64,000 bases of DNA from Arenimonas metalli CF5-1 (GCF_000747155.1 NZ_AVCK01000016.1:1-64000); one strand, 5' to 3'. Counted from the stretch's first letter, positions 1 through 7,511 are shown. Numbers and translations are program-made. Notes: a model not told the origin generated them from the sequence alone.

Positions 1-2
1 GC

Positions 3-299
3 GCCGTGATGGGCAACGAGTACCTGAGCCTGGTGCGCCTGTTCCTGGAGGACGCGCCCAAGCACGTGCAGGCCCTGGAGGCCGCCGCCACCGCGGCCGA
101 CATGAGCAAGTTGGTCGCGCCCGCGCACACGTTGAAGTCAGCCGCGGCCAACCTCGGCGCCATGGCCCTGTCGGCCGCCGCCAAGCGCATCGAACTCGGC
201 GCCCGCCAGGGCGTGCTGCCCCGCCCCGCCGTGGCCGTGGCCGTGCTCGAGTCCGAGTTCCGCCGCGCGTCCGCCGCCCTCAACGCCCTCCTCAAGTAA
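3..299 (+). CDS. Hpt (histidine phosphotransfer) domain, C-terminal part of a protein cut by the window edge
   Basis: The visible 97 residues form an Hpt four-helix domain. The phospho-accepting histidine lies in the motif HTLKSAAANLGA (about residue 41 of the visible part), the usual HxxK..xxLGA pattern. Such domains relay phosphate between a hybrid sensor kinase and a response regulator in the cytoplasm. The reading frame is open to the left edge, so this is probably the C-terminal Hpt module of a large hybrid histidine kinase rather than a free protein. A GTG-ATG pair at 6-11 could start a free Hpt protein, but no ribosome site is visible. It ends just before a REP-type hairpin and a bidirectional terminator. 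Confidence 0.8.
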   Translation, partial: AVMGNEYLSLVRLFLEDAPKHVQALEAAATAADMSKLVAPAHTLKSAAANLGAMALSAAAKRIELGARQGVLPRPAVAVAVLESEFRRASAALNALLK

Positions 300-307
300 C
301 CCTGCTT

Positions 308-379
308 CCCTGTAGGAGGGACTTCAGTCCCGAAGCTCTTCGCCGAGTGCTTCGGGACTAAAGTCCCTCCTACAGGGAG
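308..379. repeat. REP-type inverted repeat (two TGTAGGAGGGACT units facing each other)
   Basis: The unit TGTAGGAGGGACTTCAGT (from 311) is followed about 40 bases later by its near-complete reverse complement, so the pair can fold into a long hairpin. Each unit also has an internal GGGACT-TC-AGTCCC hairpin. A single further copy lies at 2547-2570. Paired intergenic units of this kind are typical of REP/REPIN elements mobilised by REP-associated (RAYT) transposases. No RAYT gene is in the window. Confidence 0.8.
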
Positions 380-385
380 CCAAAG

Positions 386-415
386 AAAAAGCCCGGCCAA
401 TGGCCGGGCTTTTCC
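386..415. terminator. Bidirectional intrinsic terminator between the Hpt gene and the subtilase
   Basis: A GC stem (AAGCCCGGCC, ATGGCCGGGCTT) is flanked by an A-run on the left and a T-run on the right. It lies between two convergent genes and can end transcription of both. Confidence 0.85.
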
Positions 416-436
416 ATGATGCGATAACGCGGTGGA

Positions 437-1831
437 TCAGTAGCCGCTGACGTCCAGGCGGCCGTTGGTCAGCACCTTGCCCTGCAGCGACGGCGTCGGC
501 ACCGCCGAGCCCAGGATCGCCGCCTTGATCTGCGCGGCGGTCGAGCCCGGGTTGCGGTAGGCGTACAGCGCCGCGGCGCCCGCGACGTGCGGGGTGGCCA
601 TCGAGGTGCCGTTGTAGCTGGCGTAGCCCGAGACGATGGTGGCGTTCTTGCCCTTGCCGCTGGCCTTGGGGACCGTGGACCAGATGCCCGAGCCCGGCGC
701 GCCGATGTCGACGGTGGTGGCGCCGTACTGCGAGTAGCTGGCCAGGCCGCCGGTGGAGGTGGTGGCCGCCACGGCGATGATGTTGCTGCTCGAGTAGCCG
801 CTCGGGTAGGACGCCGTGGCGTCGTTGTCCGAGCCGGAGTTGCCGGCCGCCGCGATGAACAGGATGTCGGCCGCGCCGGCGCGGTCGATCGCGTCCTTCA
901 GCGCCTGCGAGTAGCCGCCGCCGCCCCAGGAGTTGTTGGTGGCGACCAGGTTCAGCCCGTGGCGGATCTTGAGGTCGGTGAAGTAGTCCACGGACTTGAT
1001 GGCGTTGGCGGTGGTGCCGCCGCGGCTGCCGAGGAACTTCGCATTCATCAGGCGCACGGTCCAGCAGACGCCGGCCACGCCGGTGCTGTTGCCGCCGACG
1101 GCGCCGATGGTGCCGGCCACGTGGGTGCCGTGGTCGTCGCCGACGCCGTCGAAGACGGTGTTGTTGTTGCCGTCGAAGTCCCAGCCGTAGACGTCGTCCA
1201 CGTAGCCGTTGCCGTCGTCGTCGATGCCGTTGCCCGGGATCTCACCCGGGTTGGTGAAGGCATTCGCGGCCAGGTCTTCATGCGTGTACATGTAGCCCTC
1301 GTCGATGATGCCGATCAGGACGTCGCCGCAGGTGGCGCCCTCGGGCTGCGCCCAGGCTTCACCGGCCTGGCTGCCGTACTGGTTGGCCGGCGACGTGGCG
1401 TCGCCGTACATTCCCCAGAGGCTGCCGCCCGTGTAATACGGGTCGTTCGAGGTGGCGCTGTGGGTCATGATCCAGTTCGGCTCGGCGTACTCGACGTCGC
1501 CGTCGGCCTCGAGCGCGGCGATGGCGTCGGCCAGGTTGCGGTGCCCCTTCACCGACAACAGGGCGACGTCGCCGCCCACGCCACGACCGTTGCCGTTCGG
1601 CGACAGGTTGTCGCGGAAGGTGCCGTTGGCGCGGCCCATGGCGCGCTGCTGGGCGACGGCATCGGTGCCGTCGCGGAACTTGACGATCAGCTCGCCGGCG
1701 ACGTGCGGACGGCCCTGGTCGAGATGGGCACGAACGAGGTCCGGGCGACCACCAGCAGCGGCGGTCGTGGCGAGGCCCAGCGCGGCCAGGGTGGCGGCGG
1801 CCAGGGCGGTAGTGCGGAGGTTCGACTTCAT
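437..1831 (-). CDS. Secreted S8 (subtilisin-like) serine peptidase
   Basis: 464 aa. A signal peptide (residues 1-26, Ala-rich core) is followed by an inhibitor-I9-like propeptide (about 40-120, GELIVKFRDGT to VEYAEPNW) and an S8 catalytic domain. Catalytic residues are Asp177 (in IIDEGYMYTHEDL), His234 (DDHGTHVAG) and Ser410 (NGTSMATPHVAG), with oxyanion Asn331 (AAAGNSG). The ATG at 1831 is preferred over an upstream TTG because GGGGAG stands about 10 bases before it and the signal peptide then starts normally. An Asp-rich loop (about 203-214) may bind calcium. No C-terminal prepro extension is seen, so export is probably by the Sec/type II route. A candidate Clp site lies 90 bases upstream. 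Confidence 0.93.
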   Translation of the reverse strand: MKSNLRTTALAAATLAALGLATTAAAGGRPDLVRAHLDQGRPHVAGELIVKFRDGTDAVAQQRAMGRANGTFRDNLSPNGNGRGVGGDVALLSVKGHRNLADAIAALEADGDVEYAEPNWIMTHSATSNDPYYTGGSLWGMYGDATSPANQYGSQAGEAWAQPEGATCGDVLIGIIDEGYMYTHEDLAANAFTNPGEIPGNGIDDDGNGYVDDVYGWDFDGNNNTVFDGVGDDHGTHVAGTIGAVGGNSTGVAGVCWTVRLMNAKFLGSRGGTTANAIKSVDYFTDLKIRHGLNLVATNNSWGGGGYSQALKDAIDRAGAADILFIAAAGNSGSDNDATASYPSGYSSSNIIAVAATTSTGGLASYSQYGATTVDIGAPGSGIWSTVPKASGKGKNATIVSGYASYNGTSMATPHVAGAAALYAYRNPGSTAAQIKAAILGSAVPTPSLQGKVLTNGRLDVSGY

Positions 1832-1858
1832 ATAGCGAGAGCTCCCCAAGGAATGAAA

Positions 1859-1882
1859 GCCCGCACCGGAATAGGTGCGGGC
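1859..1882 (-). terminator. Hairpin after bacterioferritin, possible terminator or leader hairpin of the subtilase
   Basis: Nine-base perfect arms GCCCGCACC / GGTGCGGGC enclose a 6-base loop. On the minus strand the hairpin is followed by only a short TTTC. It lies downstream of bfr and inside the likely leader of the subtilase gene, so it may stop read-through or lie in the subtilase 5' untranslated region. Confidence 0.5.
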
Positions 1883-1920
1883 GTTCGGGAAGCTAACGCT
1901 GCTTCACCCAACTGTCATGC

Positions 1921-1936
1921 TGTGATGCAGCACACA
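1921..1936. promoter_or_regulatory. Candidate CRP/Clp-binding site upstream of the subtilase
   Basis: TGTGATGCAGCACACA fits TGTGA-N6-TCACA with one mismatch. In Xanthomonads the CRP-like protein Clp, which responds to cyclic di-GMP, activates genes of extracellular enzymes through such sites. Its place, about 90 bases before the start codon of a secreted protease, is consistent with that role. The promoter hexamers themselves are not clear. Confidence 0.6.
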
Positions 1937-1970
1937 ATTTTGACCTAGCTGAATTGCCGGCCGGGGCGGT

Positions 1971-2441
1971 TCAGCTGCCGATCTTGGTCTGCAGGTAGTT
2001 CTGCTCGCCCAGGCGCTCGATCAGGGCCAGCTGGGTTTCCAGCCAGTCGATGTGCTCTTCCTCGGACTCCAGGATGTCGGCCAGCAGCTTGCGCGAGACG
2101 AAGTCGCCGGCGGCCTCGCAGTCGACGATGCCGGCCTTGAGGTCGGGCACGGCCTGGTGCTCGAGCTTGAGGTCGCACTCCAGCGCTTCCTTCGGCGACT
2201 GGCCGATGAAGAGCTTGCCCAGGTTCTGCAGGTTCGGCAGGCCGTCGAGGAAGAGGATGCGCTCGATCAGCTGGTCGGCGTGCTTCATCTCGTCGATCGA
2301 TTCCTTGTACTCGTGCTCGCCGAGTTCCTTCAGGCCCCAGTTGTTGAACATGCGGGCATGCAGGAAGTACTGGTTGATCGCGATCAGTTCGTTGTACAGC
2401 GCCTTGTTGAGGTGCGCGATGACCTTGGCGTCGCCCTTCAT
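1971..2441 (-). CDS. bfr: Bacterioferritin
   Basis: 156 aa, the family's normal length. Ferritin-like four-helix protein that oxidises Fe(II) and stores iron in a 24-subunit cytoplasmic shell. Ferroxidase-centre ligands are visible: Glu in [10 protein letters not shown], Glu and His in DEMKHAD, and Glu/His in [10 protein letters not shown]. The Met next to the Glu of DEMKH matches the haem-ligating Met of Bfr, so it is a haem-type Bfr rather than FtnA. The ATG at 2441 follows AAGGAGG at ideal distance. An 11-codon in-frame upstream extension lacks a start signal. The ferredoxin Bfd, which releases the iron, is encoded just upstream on the same strand. Confidence 0.95.
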   Translation of the reverse strand: MKGDAKVIAHLNKALYNELIAINQYFLHARMFNNWGLKELGEHEYKESIDEMKHADQLIERILFLDGLPNLQNLGKLFIGQSPKEALECDLKLEHQAVPDLKAGIVDCEAAGDFVSRKLLADILESEEEHIDWLETQLALIERLGEQNYLQTKIGS

Positions 2442-2546
2442 GGCAAGCCTCCTTTTCCGTGGACAGGCCGGCACCTTAACCCCATCGCAAACCCCGTGCG
2501 GAAACAGGAATCGCTCCCGTTCTCACCCAAGGATTCGTATGGCCTC

Positions 2547-2570
2547 TGTAGGAGGGACTTCAGTCCCGAA
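2547..2570. repeat. Single REP unit at the 3' end of bfd
   Basis: 24 bases identical to the left unit at 311-334 (TGTAGGAGGGACTTCAGTCC and onwards), with the internal GGGACT/AGTCCC hairpin. It lies immediately after the bfd stop codon. Confidence 0.8.
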
Positions 2571-2574
2571 CGCC

Positions 2575-2778
2575 TTACGCCGCAACCGCAAACACCGGCA
2601 ACGGCAGCACCTTGGCCGCCCGGGCGTCATCCAGAATCTCACGGGCAAACTCACCGCAAGTCCCGCACCCGCTCCCCAGCCCCGTGCGCATGGTCAGCTC
2701 GGCCATCGACCCGCAGCCGGCGTCCGCGGCATTGCGAATGTCCTGGTCGGTGACGCCGTGGCAGATGCAGACGTACAT
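2575..2778 (-). CDS. bfd: Bacterioferritin-associated ferredoxin
   Basis: 67 aa [2Fe-2S] protein. The four cluster cysteines have the Bfd spacing: CIC near the N-terminus (MYVCICHGVTD) and CGTCG in the middle. Bfd docks on the Bfr shell and passes electrons to the haem so that stored iron is released when the cell is starved. The ATG at 2778 is chosen because it puts the first cysteine at residue 4, as in known Bfd proteins; an ATG four codons upstream is possible and neither has a clear ribosome site. The promoter region carries a candidate Fur box. Confidence 0.93.
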   Translation of the reverse strand: MYVCICHGVTDQDIRNAADAGCGSMAELTMRTGLGSGCGTCGEFAREILDDARAAKVLPLPVFAVAA

Positions 2779-2795
2779 GGCGGAATCCATGCAGG

Positions 2796-2841
2796 AATGG
2801 GAACGGTTCGCATTCTCCACGCAAATGCGAACCATTGTCAA
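2796..2841 (-). promoter_or_regulatory. Candidate Fur-regulated promoter of bfd
   Basis: On the minus strand TTGACA (2836-2841) and GAGAAT (2812-2817) are 18 bases apart and form a sigma-70-like promoter. The 19 bases at 2796-2814 (AATGGGAACGGTTCGCATT on +) match the palindromic Fur-box form AATGAGAATCATTCTCATT at about 15 positions and cover the -10 and start region. A second perfect 10-bp inverted repeat (GGTTCGCATT/AATGCGAACC) overlaps the spacer. Repression of bfd by iron-loaded Fur is established in other proteobacteria. Confidence 0.65.
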
Positions 2842-2853
2842 CAGCATCCCGCC

Positions 2854-3417
2854 CTAGCGCCGCCCCCGCCCACCCGCCGCCTGAACCGGCTGGATCAAGG
2901 CATTCAGCAACTCCCCCGCCTCCGGCACGGCCCCTTCCCCGGCCACGGCCCGCGCATGCGGCGCCAGGTGCTGCAGGGCCCGCACATAGACCTCGCGCTT
3001 GAAGCTGACCACGTGCTCGGCCGGGTACCAGAAGTCCACCCAGCGCCAGCTGTCGAATTCGGGCTTGTCGGTCAGGTCCAGGCGCACGTCGGCCTCCTGG
3101 CCGGTGAGGCGCAGCAGGAACCAGACCTGTTTCTGCCCGATGCACACGGGCCGGTTTCCCCGGCGCACGCAGCGGCGGGGCAGGCGGTAGCGCAGCCAGC
3201 CGGGCGTAGACCCCAGCACTTCCACGTGCTCGGGCAGCAGGCCGGTCTCCTCGCGCAGCTCGCGGAACATGGCCTCGCGCGGCGTCTCGTCGGTGTTCAT
3301 GCCGCCCTGCGGGAACTGCCAACCGTCCCGGTTGACCCGCCTGGCCCAGAACAGCCGCCCGTCGCCGTGCATGAGCACGATGCCCACATTGGGGCGGTAA
3401 CCGTCCGGATCGACCAC
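2854..3417 (-). CDS. rppH: RNA pyrophosphohydrolase RppH (Nudix)
   Basis: 187 aa. Removes pyrophosphate from the 5' end of triphosphorylated RNA and so starts RNase E-dependent decay. The N-terminus [15 protein letters not shown] and the Nudix box (residues 38-60, with the REL-EE core FRELREETG) match gammaproteobacterial RppH almost word for word. The GTG at 3417 is chosen because it aligns with the family start ([12 protein letters not shown]) and has GGAG 8 bases upstream; an in-frame ATG far upstream would add about 40 unrelated residues. The C-terminal tail (about 155-187) is variable, as is usual. It is divergent from the tRNA cluster. Confidence 0.95.
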   Translation of the reverse strand: MVDPDGYRPNVGIVLMHGDGRLFWARRVNRDGWQFPQGGMNTDETPREAMFRELREETGLLPEHVEVLGSTPGWLRYRLPRRCVRRGNRPVCIGQKQVWFLLRLTGQEADVRLDLTDKPEFDSWRWVDFWYPAEHVVSFKREVYVRALQHLAPHARAVAGEGAVPEAGELLNALIQPVQAAGGRGRR

Positions 3418-3493
3418 GAAACGGACTCCAAAAACTTCACTGCGGCCAGCCTGCCACACCCCCGCGCGCCCCCACAAGCCGGGACGCATTGCA

Positions 3494-3522
3494 TTGACAG
3501 GAGCGGCCAAACGGCCCAGAAT
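3494..3522 (+). promoter_or_regulatory. Sigma-70 promoter of the tRNA-Met cluster
   Basis: TTGACA and CAGAAT are 17 bases apart, and the region after the -10 is GC-rich, as in stringently controlled tRNA promoters. All three tRNA-like units lie downstream and would be transcribed together. Confidence 0.6.
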
Positions 3523-3562
3523 TCGCGGCCCTGTCTGCAACGGACAGCGCGCAGTACCCGAT

Positions 3563-3633
3563 GGCTATGTAGCTCAGCCGGTTAGAGCACAGCACTCATA
3601 AGGTTGGGGTCGTAGGGTAAAGTTGCACAACGT
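3563..3633 (+). pseudogene. Truncated tRNA-Met copy 1 (5' half only)
   Basis: The first 44 or so bases follow the intact tRNA at 3705 through the acceptor 5' strand, D arm and anticodon loop CTCATAA. After that the T arm and the acceptor 3' strand are replaced by GTAGGGTAAAGTTGCACAAC plus GT. The lower anticodon stem is also mispaired (A31 with G39). It cannot form a tRNA. The unit is exactly 71 bases and is repeated with small changes at 3634. Confidence 0.8.
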
Positions 3634-3704
3634 GGCTATGTAGCTCAGCCGGTTAGAGCGTGGCACTCATAAGGCTGGGGTCATAGGGTAAAGTTGCACA
3701 ACGT
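3634..3704 (+). pseudogene. Truncated tRNA-Met copy 2 (5' half only)
   Basis: The second 71-base unit, with the same design as copy 1. Its anticodon arm (GTGGCACTCATAA) is closer to the functional gene, but the 3' half is again the foreign filler ending GTTGCACAACGT. The two fillers differ by a base or two, so they are old enough to have drifted, or they derive from separate events. Confidence 0.8.
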
Positions 3705-3781
3705 GGCTATGTAGCTCAGCCGGTTAGAGCGTGGCACTCATAATGCCGAGGTCGGTGGTTCGAGTCCACCCATAGCCACCA
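3705..3781 (+). tRNA. tRNA-Met (CAU), elongator type
   Basis: 77 bases including an encoded CCA. Acceptor stem GGCTATG / CATAGCC, D arm GCTC...GAGC, anticodon stem TGGCA / TGCCG around the loop CTCATAA (anticodon CAT), and T arm GGTGG-TTCGAGT-CCACC all pair. The first acceptor pair G-C and the overall sequence match elongator tRNA-Met rather than the initiator. tRNA-Ile with a modified CAU anticodon is the alternative. It is the only complete copy in the triplet and forms the left edge of the island. Confidence 0.93.
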
Positions 3782-4580
3782 ATTTCAAAGCGAAATCAAA
3801 TGGTTACGGGACCGACATCGGCGGTCGGCCTAGTCTGTCCTCGCTTGGAAGGCCCATCTGCTCCACGCTTTGGCGTGACCTGTCCGCCAAAATCGAATCC
3901 GCACGCGCGACGTCCGTGCCCGTTTCGTGCCCATGCAGTGCCCACATGGTCATGGTGCCTTCAAGCGGTGGATTGAAAGTGACCCAAGCACAGCATTCGT
4001 CGTGCCGGCACCGCGCGGCGTGACTGGCAGCAACATGGCTATTGCTCCCCGCCGTCAGTCGCGGCAGACCAAGCGGCGCGCTGGGCGCGACCAGCAAGAA
4101 TTCCCCACGTCCGCCCGGGGCCTGCCGTAGCGACCTTGATTGCAAAGGGCCAGCACCACTAGGCGCCCACTGCGGAAACAAGCGCGGCGAAGCCCCCTGT
4201 CCCTCGAAGATCGATGAGCTGCGAGTCCCGGCTCGGTTGATCGTCGGTTCCGGTCGAGCCTGACGGTGTCGCTGGTTCTGCCTGCGGCCGCCACGCGTAG
4301 CCGCCCACATCCGCTTCCGACCCGAGGCGCAAATTCGATTCAGCATGGCAAAGCCGTCGCGCGTTCAGGCCGCCGCTCCAGGATGGCCTAGATGCGAGCT
4401 TCGTCCTAGGGTTTTGCGGATTGTTTGTCGGACACGCTCGTTCTAAGCTCTGAATTAGTGATCGCCGTGCGGGCTACCGTCGCCCGAACCAATCGAACTC
4501 ATGGCCGGACGACAGCGTCCAATCTTTGGGTGGCCTGGCATCGCATGACCCTACCCCGTTGCTCAATGAATGGAATCGAC
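3782..4580. other. Non-coding island border with decayed sequence
   Basis: No convincing gene. Open frames here lack ribosome sites and family resemblance. The stretch near 3945-4000, read on the minus strand, resembles the end of an IS21-type element (GGGTCACTTTCAATCC with a start-like ATG context) and may be an old insertion scar. The last third holds a diverged 100-bp repeat (4226-4329). Confidence 0.5.
4226..4329. repeat. Diverged island repeat, copy A
   Basis: About 100 bases, beginning CCCGGCTCGGTTGATCGTCG and ending GCCCACATCCGCTTCCGACC, align without large gaps to 10712-10815 and more weakly to 6296-6389. It stands before an island gene. Confidence 0.5.
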
Positions 4581-5108
4581 ATGCAGCATGGCGACGGCGT
4601 CTGGGATGACGGCGAGTGGATAAGTTGGGAGTGGATCAATTCTCAACTGGAGGACGATCCAGAAGATGCCCGCACAATCGAACCCCTTGAGGAATTTCAG
4701 AGTCGAGAGGGGTTCCCATTTAGTGTTTTAAAGCAAACCGAAGTTTTCATCGATCTGGTCGACTGCGCAGAACGGCACTTCGAAAATACCGGCAGGTATT
4801 TGCAGGTTTGGGGTGAACTTGGAGAGATTTACGCAGAGATCAAGTTCGGACTCCGCCGCCATGGGACTCACAAAGCTGGCTCTGACGGCACAATTGACGG
4901 AAGACTGGTAGAAGTTAAGACAATTTCCCCAGAGAAAACCAGTGATCGCGTACTGGTAAAAAGCCAAGGCGACTTCGAGCAGCTGCTCATTGTGCGCATT
5001 GGTCCGGACTTCGAGTTCCAAGGGAAGTTGTTTGAAAGAAGCGCGCTAAAGGGAATTGCCGGCAAGTTCTTGAGAGGGCGCCTTAGGGACGAAGTAAGCG
5101 ACGCCTAG
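4581..5108 (+). CDS. Putative PD-(D/E)XK-fold protein (DUF6998-like)
   Basis: 175 aa. The central part has a nuclease-like core: Glu in GEIYAEIK (about 82-88), Asp102 in GSDGTIDG, then Glu111 and Lys113 in LVEVKTISPEK, which fits the E...D-(x)n-ExK order of PD-(D/E)XK enzymes. The wording AEIKxGxxRHxTHxAGSDG...VEVKTISPEK is what I remember for the DUF6998 family, whose function is unknown. The ATG at 4581 gives a compact protein; a longer frame from 4425 adds 52 poorly coding residues. AT content is higher than in the core genes. It is the first cargo gene of the island and stands alone. Confidence 0.6.
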   Translation: MQHGDGVWDDGEWISWEWINSQLEDDPEDARTIEPLEEFQSREGFPFSVLKQTEVFIDLVDCAERHFENTGRYLQVWGELGEIYAEIKFGLRRHGTHKAGSDGTIDGRLVEVKTISPEKTSDRVLVKSQGDFEQLLIVRIGPDFEFQGKLFERSALKGIAGKFLRGRLRDEVSDA

Positions 5109-5277
5109 TTATGCGTTAAAGCCGGTGCCTCCGGATCAACCCCGGTTCGGCCAATGACAACTATCCGGCACCCCTGCGACCTTGGTTGACGGGGTTCGCT
5201 CGGCACCTGAACATCAATCGAATTCCTTATCAGCGGCAAACTGCTGTGCAGACCGTCCCAAACCGGGTCTTGGAAAA

Positions 5278-6270
5278 ATGACCGACGCCAAGATCCAGCA
5301 CTATGTGCCCAAGTTCCTGCTTCGCAACTTTGGACTTGGCAAGAAGGACCAGGTTTGGGTCTTCGACAAGAAGCTTGGACGCAGCTTCAATACCAACGCG
5401 AAGAATATCGCCAGTGAGAGTCGTTTCTACGACTTTGAGGTTGGTGGCGACGAGCACTCTTTGGAGTCGGCCCTCTCCTACGTCGAGACTCGGACCAAGC
5501 CGGTAATTGAGAAGATCCTGTCGAGGGACTCCACCGCTTCACTAAATGCGGAGGAGCGCGGGACGCTGGCGGCCTTTTTGTCTATCCAGCTTCTTCGCAC
5601 TCGTGCGTTTCGCGCTCAGTGGGAAGAATTCCCTCTGTTGCTTCGTCGAAAGGTCGAGGCGATGAAGCTCGAGGTGGCTCCGGGATCAGAGATGGAGGAG
5701 CTTATTCGGTCCCCCTCTGAGAATCAGGTAAAGGTCGACAGCGCTCGTATGCTTCTAAGAGCGCCAGAGGACTACGGCCCCCACTTTCTCGACAAGCATT
5801 GGTTTGTGGCGCGGACCACGCCGGCCCACCCGTTCTGGATTGGCGACAACCCGATTGCTCTGCAGAATCAAACAGAAAGGGGACCCTATGGGAACTTGGG
5901 CCTCGGCGTGCCAGGTATCGAGATCTACCTTCCCCTCTCCAGCACTCGCGCGCTCGGAATGTGGTGCCCCTCCCTTGCCGCAAAGTTCGCAGAAGGCGCG
6001 GCCAACATACGAACCTTACCTCGACACCTTGTTGAACGGGTGGCTAGAAAGCCTGACCGAATGCTAGCTATCGACGAATGTTTGCGCACAGAAGGGGGGC
6101 TCGACTATGAGCCCATGACCGTAATGAACTTCAATTCGTTGCAGGTTGCGCGGAGCGAGCGCTACTTGGTTTCCCCGACCCAAGACTTTTCGCTGGCTCA
6201 ACGGATGATCTCAGACCACCCTGAATACCGCACGGGCCAACGTATAGTTGACTCGATGGCGCCGCGCTAG
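5278..6270 (+). CDS. DUF4238 family protein
   Basis: 330 aa. The start MTDAKIQHYVPKFLLRNFGL is the diagnostic HYVPxFLLRxF opening of DUF4238, a widespread accessory family of unknown function that is often found in islands. Further family-type blocks are the NIASESRFYD segment (about 40-50), the central W-F-V-A (about 177-180) and a DNP block (about 193). It has no signal peptide or membrane segment. The ATG at 5278 follows GGAAA, and an upstream in-frame extension of 32 residues has no match to the family start. 169 bases separate it from the preceding gene, so it has its own transcript. Confidence 0.8.
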   Translation: MTDAKIQHYVPKFLLRNFGLGKKDQVWVFDKKLGRSFNTNAKNIASESRFYDFEVGGDEHSLESALSYVETRTKPVIEKILSRDSTASLNAEERGTLAAFLSIQLLRTRAFRAQWEEFPLLLRRKVEAMKLEVAPGSEMEELIRSPSENQVKVDSARMLLRAPEDYGPHFLDKHWFVARTTPAHPFWIGDNPIALQNQTERGPYGNLGLGVPGIEIYLPLSSTRALGMWCPSLAAKFAEGAANIRTLPRHLVERVARKPDRMLAIDECLRTEGGLDYEPMTVMNFNSLQVARSERYLVSPTQDFSLAQRMISDHPEYRTGQRIVDSMAPR

Positions 6271-6295
6271 ACAAGTTACCAGGAACCGCCGCTGG

Positions 6296-6389
6296 TGCCG
6301 GCTCAAATAATCGTCTGTGCCGGTCGACGCCAGCCAACTCGCTGACTCCGACCCTGGGCTAGACCGGGCAAACGCCCACTTATTCTCCC
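6296..6389. repeat. Diverged island repeat, copy C
   Basis: Starts TGCCGGCTCAAATAATCGTC and ends AAACGCCCACTTATTCTCC. It is the most decayed relative of copies A and B and lies after the DUF4238 gene. Confidence 0.35.
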
Positions 6390-6430
6390 TACCTACAGAC
6401 AATTCGCACGCCAGCCTGCCGGCAAAATGC

Positions 6431-6571
6431 TTACTCCACAGGCTCCAACTGGCTCTGACGGACATAACCAAGTAGACCGCCCGCTGTCCGAACGCGTACC
6501 CATTTCCCTTCGCGCGAAATTACCTCGACTACGGAGCCCGTTTCGATCTTGGTCACGTTCTTGGAAGCCAT
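6431..6571 (-). pseudogene. Remnant of an SH3-domain protein
   Basis: Only the last 46 codons remain ([19 protein letters not shown] to LGYVRQSQLEPVE). The pattern SVVEVxxREGKWVRVRTxxGxxGYV is that of a bacterial SH3b domain. The frame runs straight into the broken end of an IS3-type transposase gene, so the 5' part was lost when the insertion element moved in or was deleted. No matching N-terminal half is found on the other side of the element. Confidence 0.6.
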
Positions 6572-6584
6572 CCCCGGACCTGAC

Positions 6585-7215
6585 TGCAGCACAATGTTTT
6601 TACGAGAGTCTGGTAGGTGTCGCTGATGAATTGCCCGCCGCGGTCGGAGTGCAAGATCACCTCGTCGCCGCCCTCGCGTTGCCACACTGCCATCTGTACT
6701 GCGCGCACCACCATGTGCCGGTCCTGGCGATGATGCATCGACCAGCCCATGACCAGCTTGTTGTAAAGGTCGAGCACGACACACAGGTGCAGCTTGCCCT
6801 CGTGCGTGACGATCTCGGTGATGTCGGTAACCCACTTGGTCTCCGGCTCCAGCGCGGTGAAATCCCTTTCCAACAGGTTCCTGACGCCAGTGGGCCGAGT
6901 GCCCGGCGGGCGCTTGGGCGCGCCCCGCTTCTTGCGGCGGGGCCAGCCCTGCAGGCCGGCCTTCGCCATGATCCGAGCCACCCGATTCAGGCTGACCTTT
7001 TCGCCTTCATCGATCAGATCCTCCTGCATGCGAGGGGCGCCCAGGATTCCGCGGCTGTCCTCGTGGATCTCCTTCATGCGCTCCAACAGCCGCGCATTGG
7101 CCTGCGCCCGCGGGCCAGGCTTGCGCCCCGCCCAGGCATAGAAACCGCTGGTCGAAACATCCAGGCAGCGACACATCATCCCAACGGGGTATTGGTTGCG
7201 GCAACGCTCGATCAC
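6585..7215 (-). pseudogene. IS3-family transposase OrfB, 3' truncated
   Basis: The HTH_21 segment (YxxxRIHEDSRGxxGAPRM-like, about 45-65) and the first two catalytic aspartates are present, in WVTDITEI (about 137) and LHSDRGGQF (about 195). The frame then leaves the family after SDTYQTLVK. The catalytic Glu, about 35 residues after the second Asp, is missing, so the DDE triad is broken. OrfB is normally made as an OrfAB fusion by -1 frameshifting at the 4-base overlap with orfA. Confidence 0.85.
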
Positions 7216-7511
7216 CGTGTACCGCTCGGTGACTGCTTCGCGAAGAACGTTGCCGCGTCTCTTAAAAAATCCCGTTCCTTCGTCACCCGGCCTAGCTCGC
7301 GCTTGAGGCGGGCCAGTTCTTCATCCCGGGGCGTACCGCCCCCGGGAAAGGCCTTGGTTCCACCGGCGTCCGCTTCCCGCACCCAGCGGGTCAGCAGGGC
7401 CGGGGCAACCCCGACCTCCAGGGCGATCTGGCGGCAGCTGGACTTCGACCGGCGGACCAGTTCGACCAGCTCGTGCTTGTACTCAGGGCTGTAACGCTTG
7501 CGCTTGGACAT
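7212..7511 (-). CDS. IS3-family transposase OrfA
   Basis: 99 aa. An N-terminal helix-turn-helix ([14 protein letters not shown] to [20 protein letters not shown]) is followed by a leucine-zipper-like helix ([20 protein letters not shown]), the standard OrfA layout. The ATG at 7511 has AAGGAG upstream at good distance. It appears intact, but its partner OrfB is truncated. Alone it may still bind the terminal repeat. Confidence 0.88.
   Translation of the reverse strand: MSKRKRYSPEYKHELVELVRRSKSSCRQIALEVGVAPALLTRWVREADAGGTKAFPGGGTPRDEELARLKRELGRVTKERDFLRDAATFFAKQSPSGTR

Noticed and set aside
587..1948. Long open frame opposite the subtilase
   Set aside because: It is a GC-rich shadow on the other strand of a clearly homologous protease gene.
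3563..3781. Tandem 71-bp units resembling a short CRISPR array
   Set aside because: The repeated part is a tRNA 5' half, the units are contiguous without unique spacers, and no cas genes are present.
3804..4346. 180-codon open frame at the island edge
   Set aside because: No ribosome site, biased composition, no family likeness, and it overlaps the diverged repeat.
5105..5180. Integron attC-like site after the first cargo gene (GCCTAGTTATGCGTTAAAGCC)
   Set aside because: The ends do not match the paired core sites (RYYYAAC and GTTRRRY), no integron integrase is present, and the other cargo genes lack such sites.
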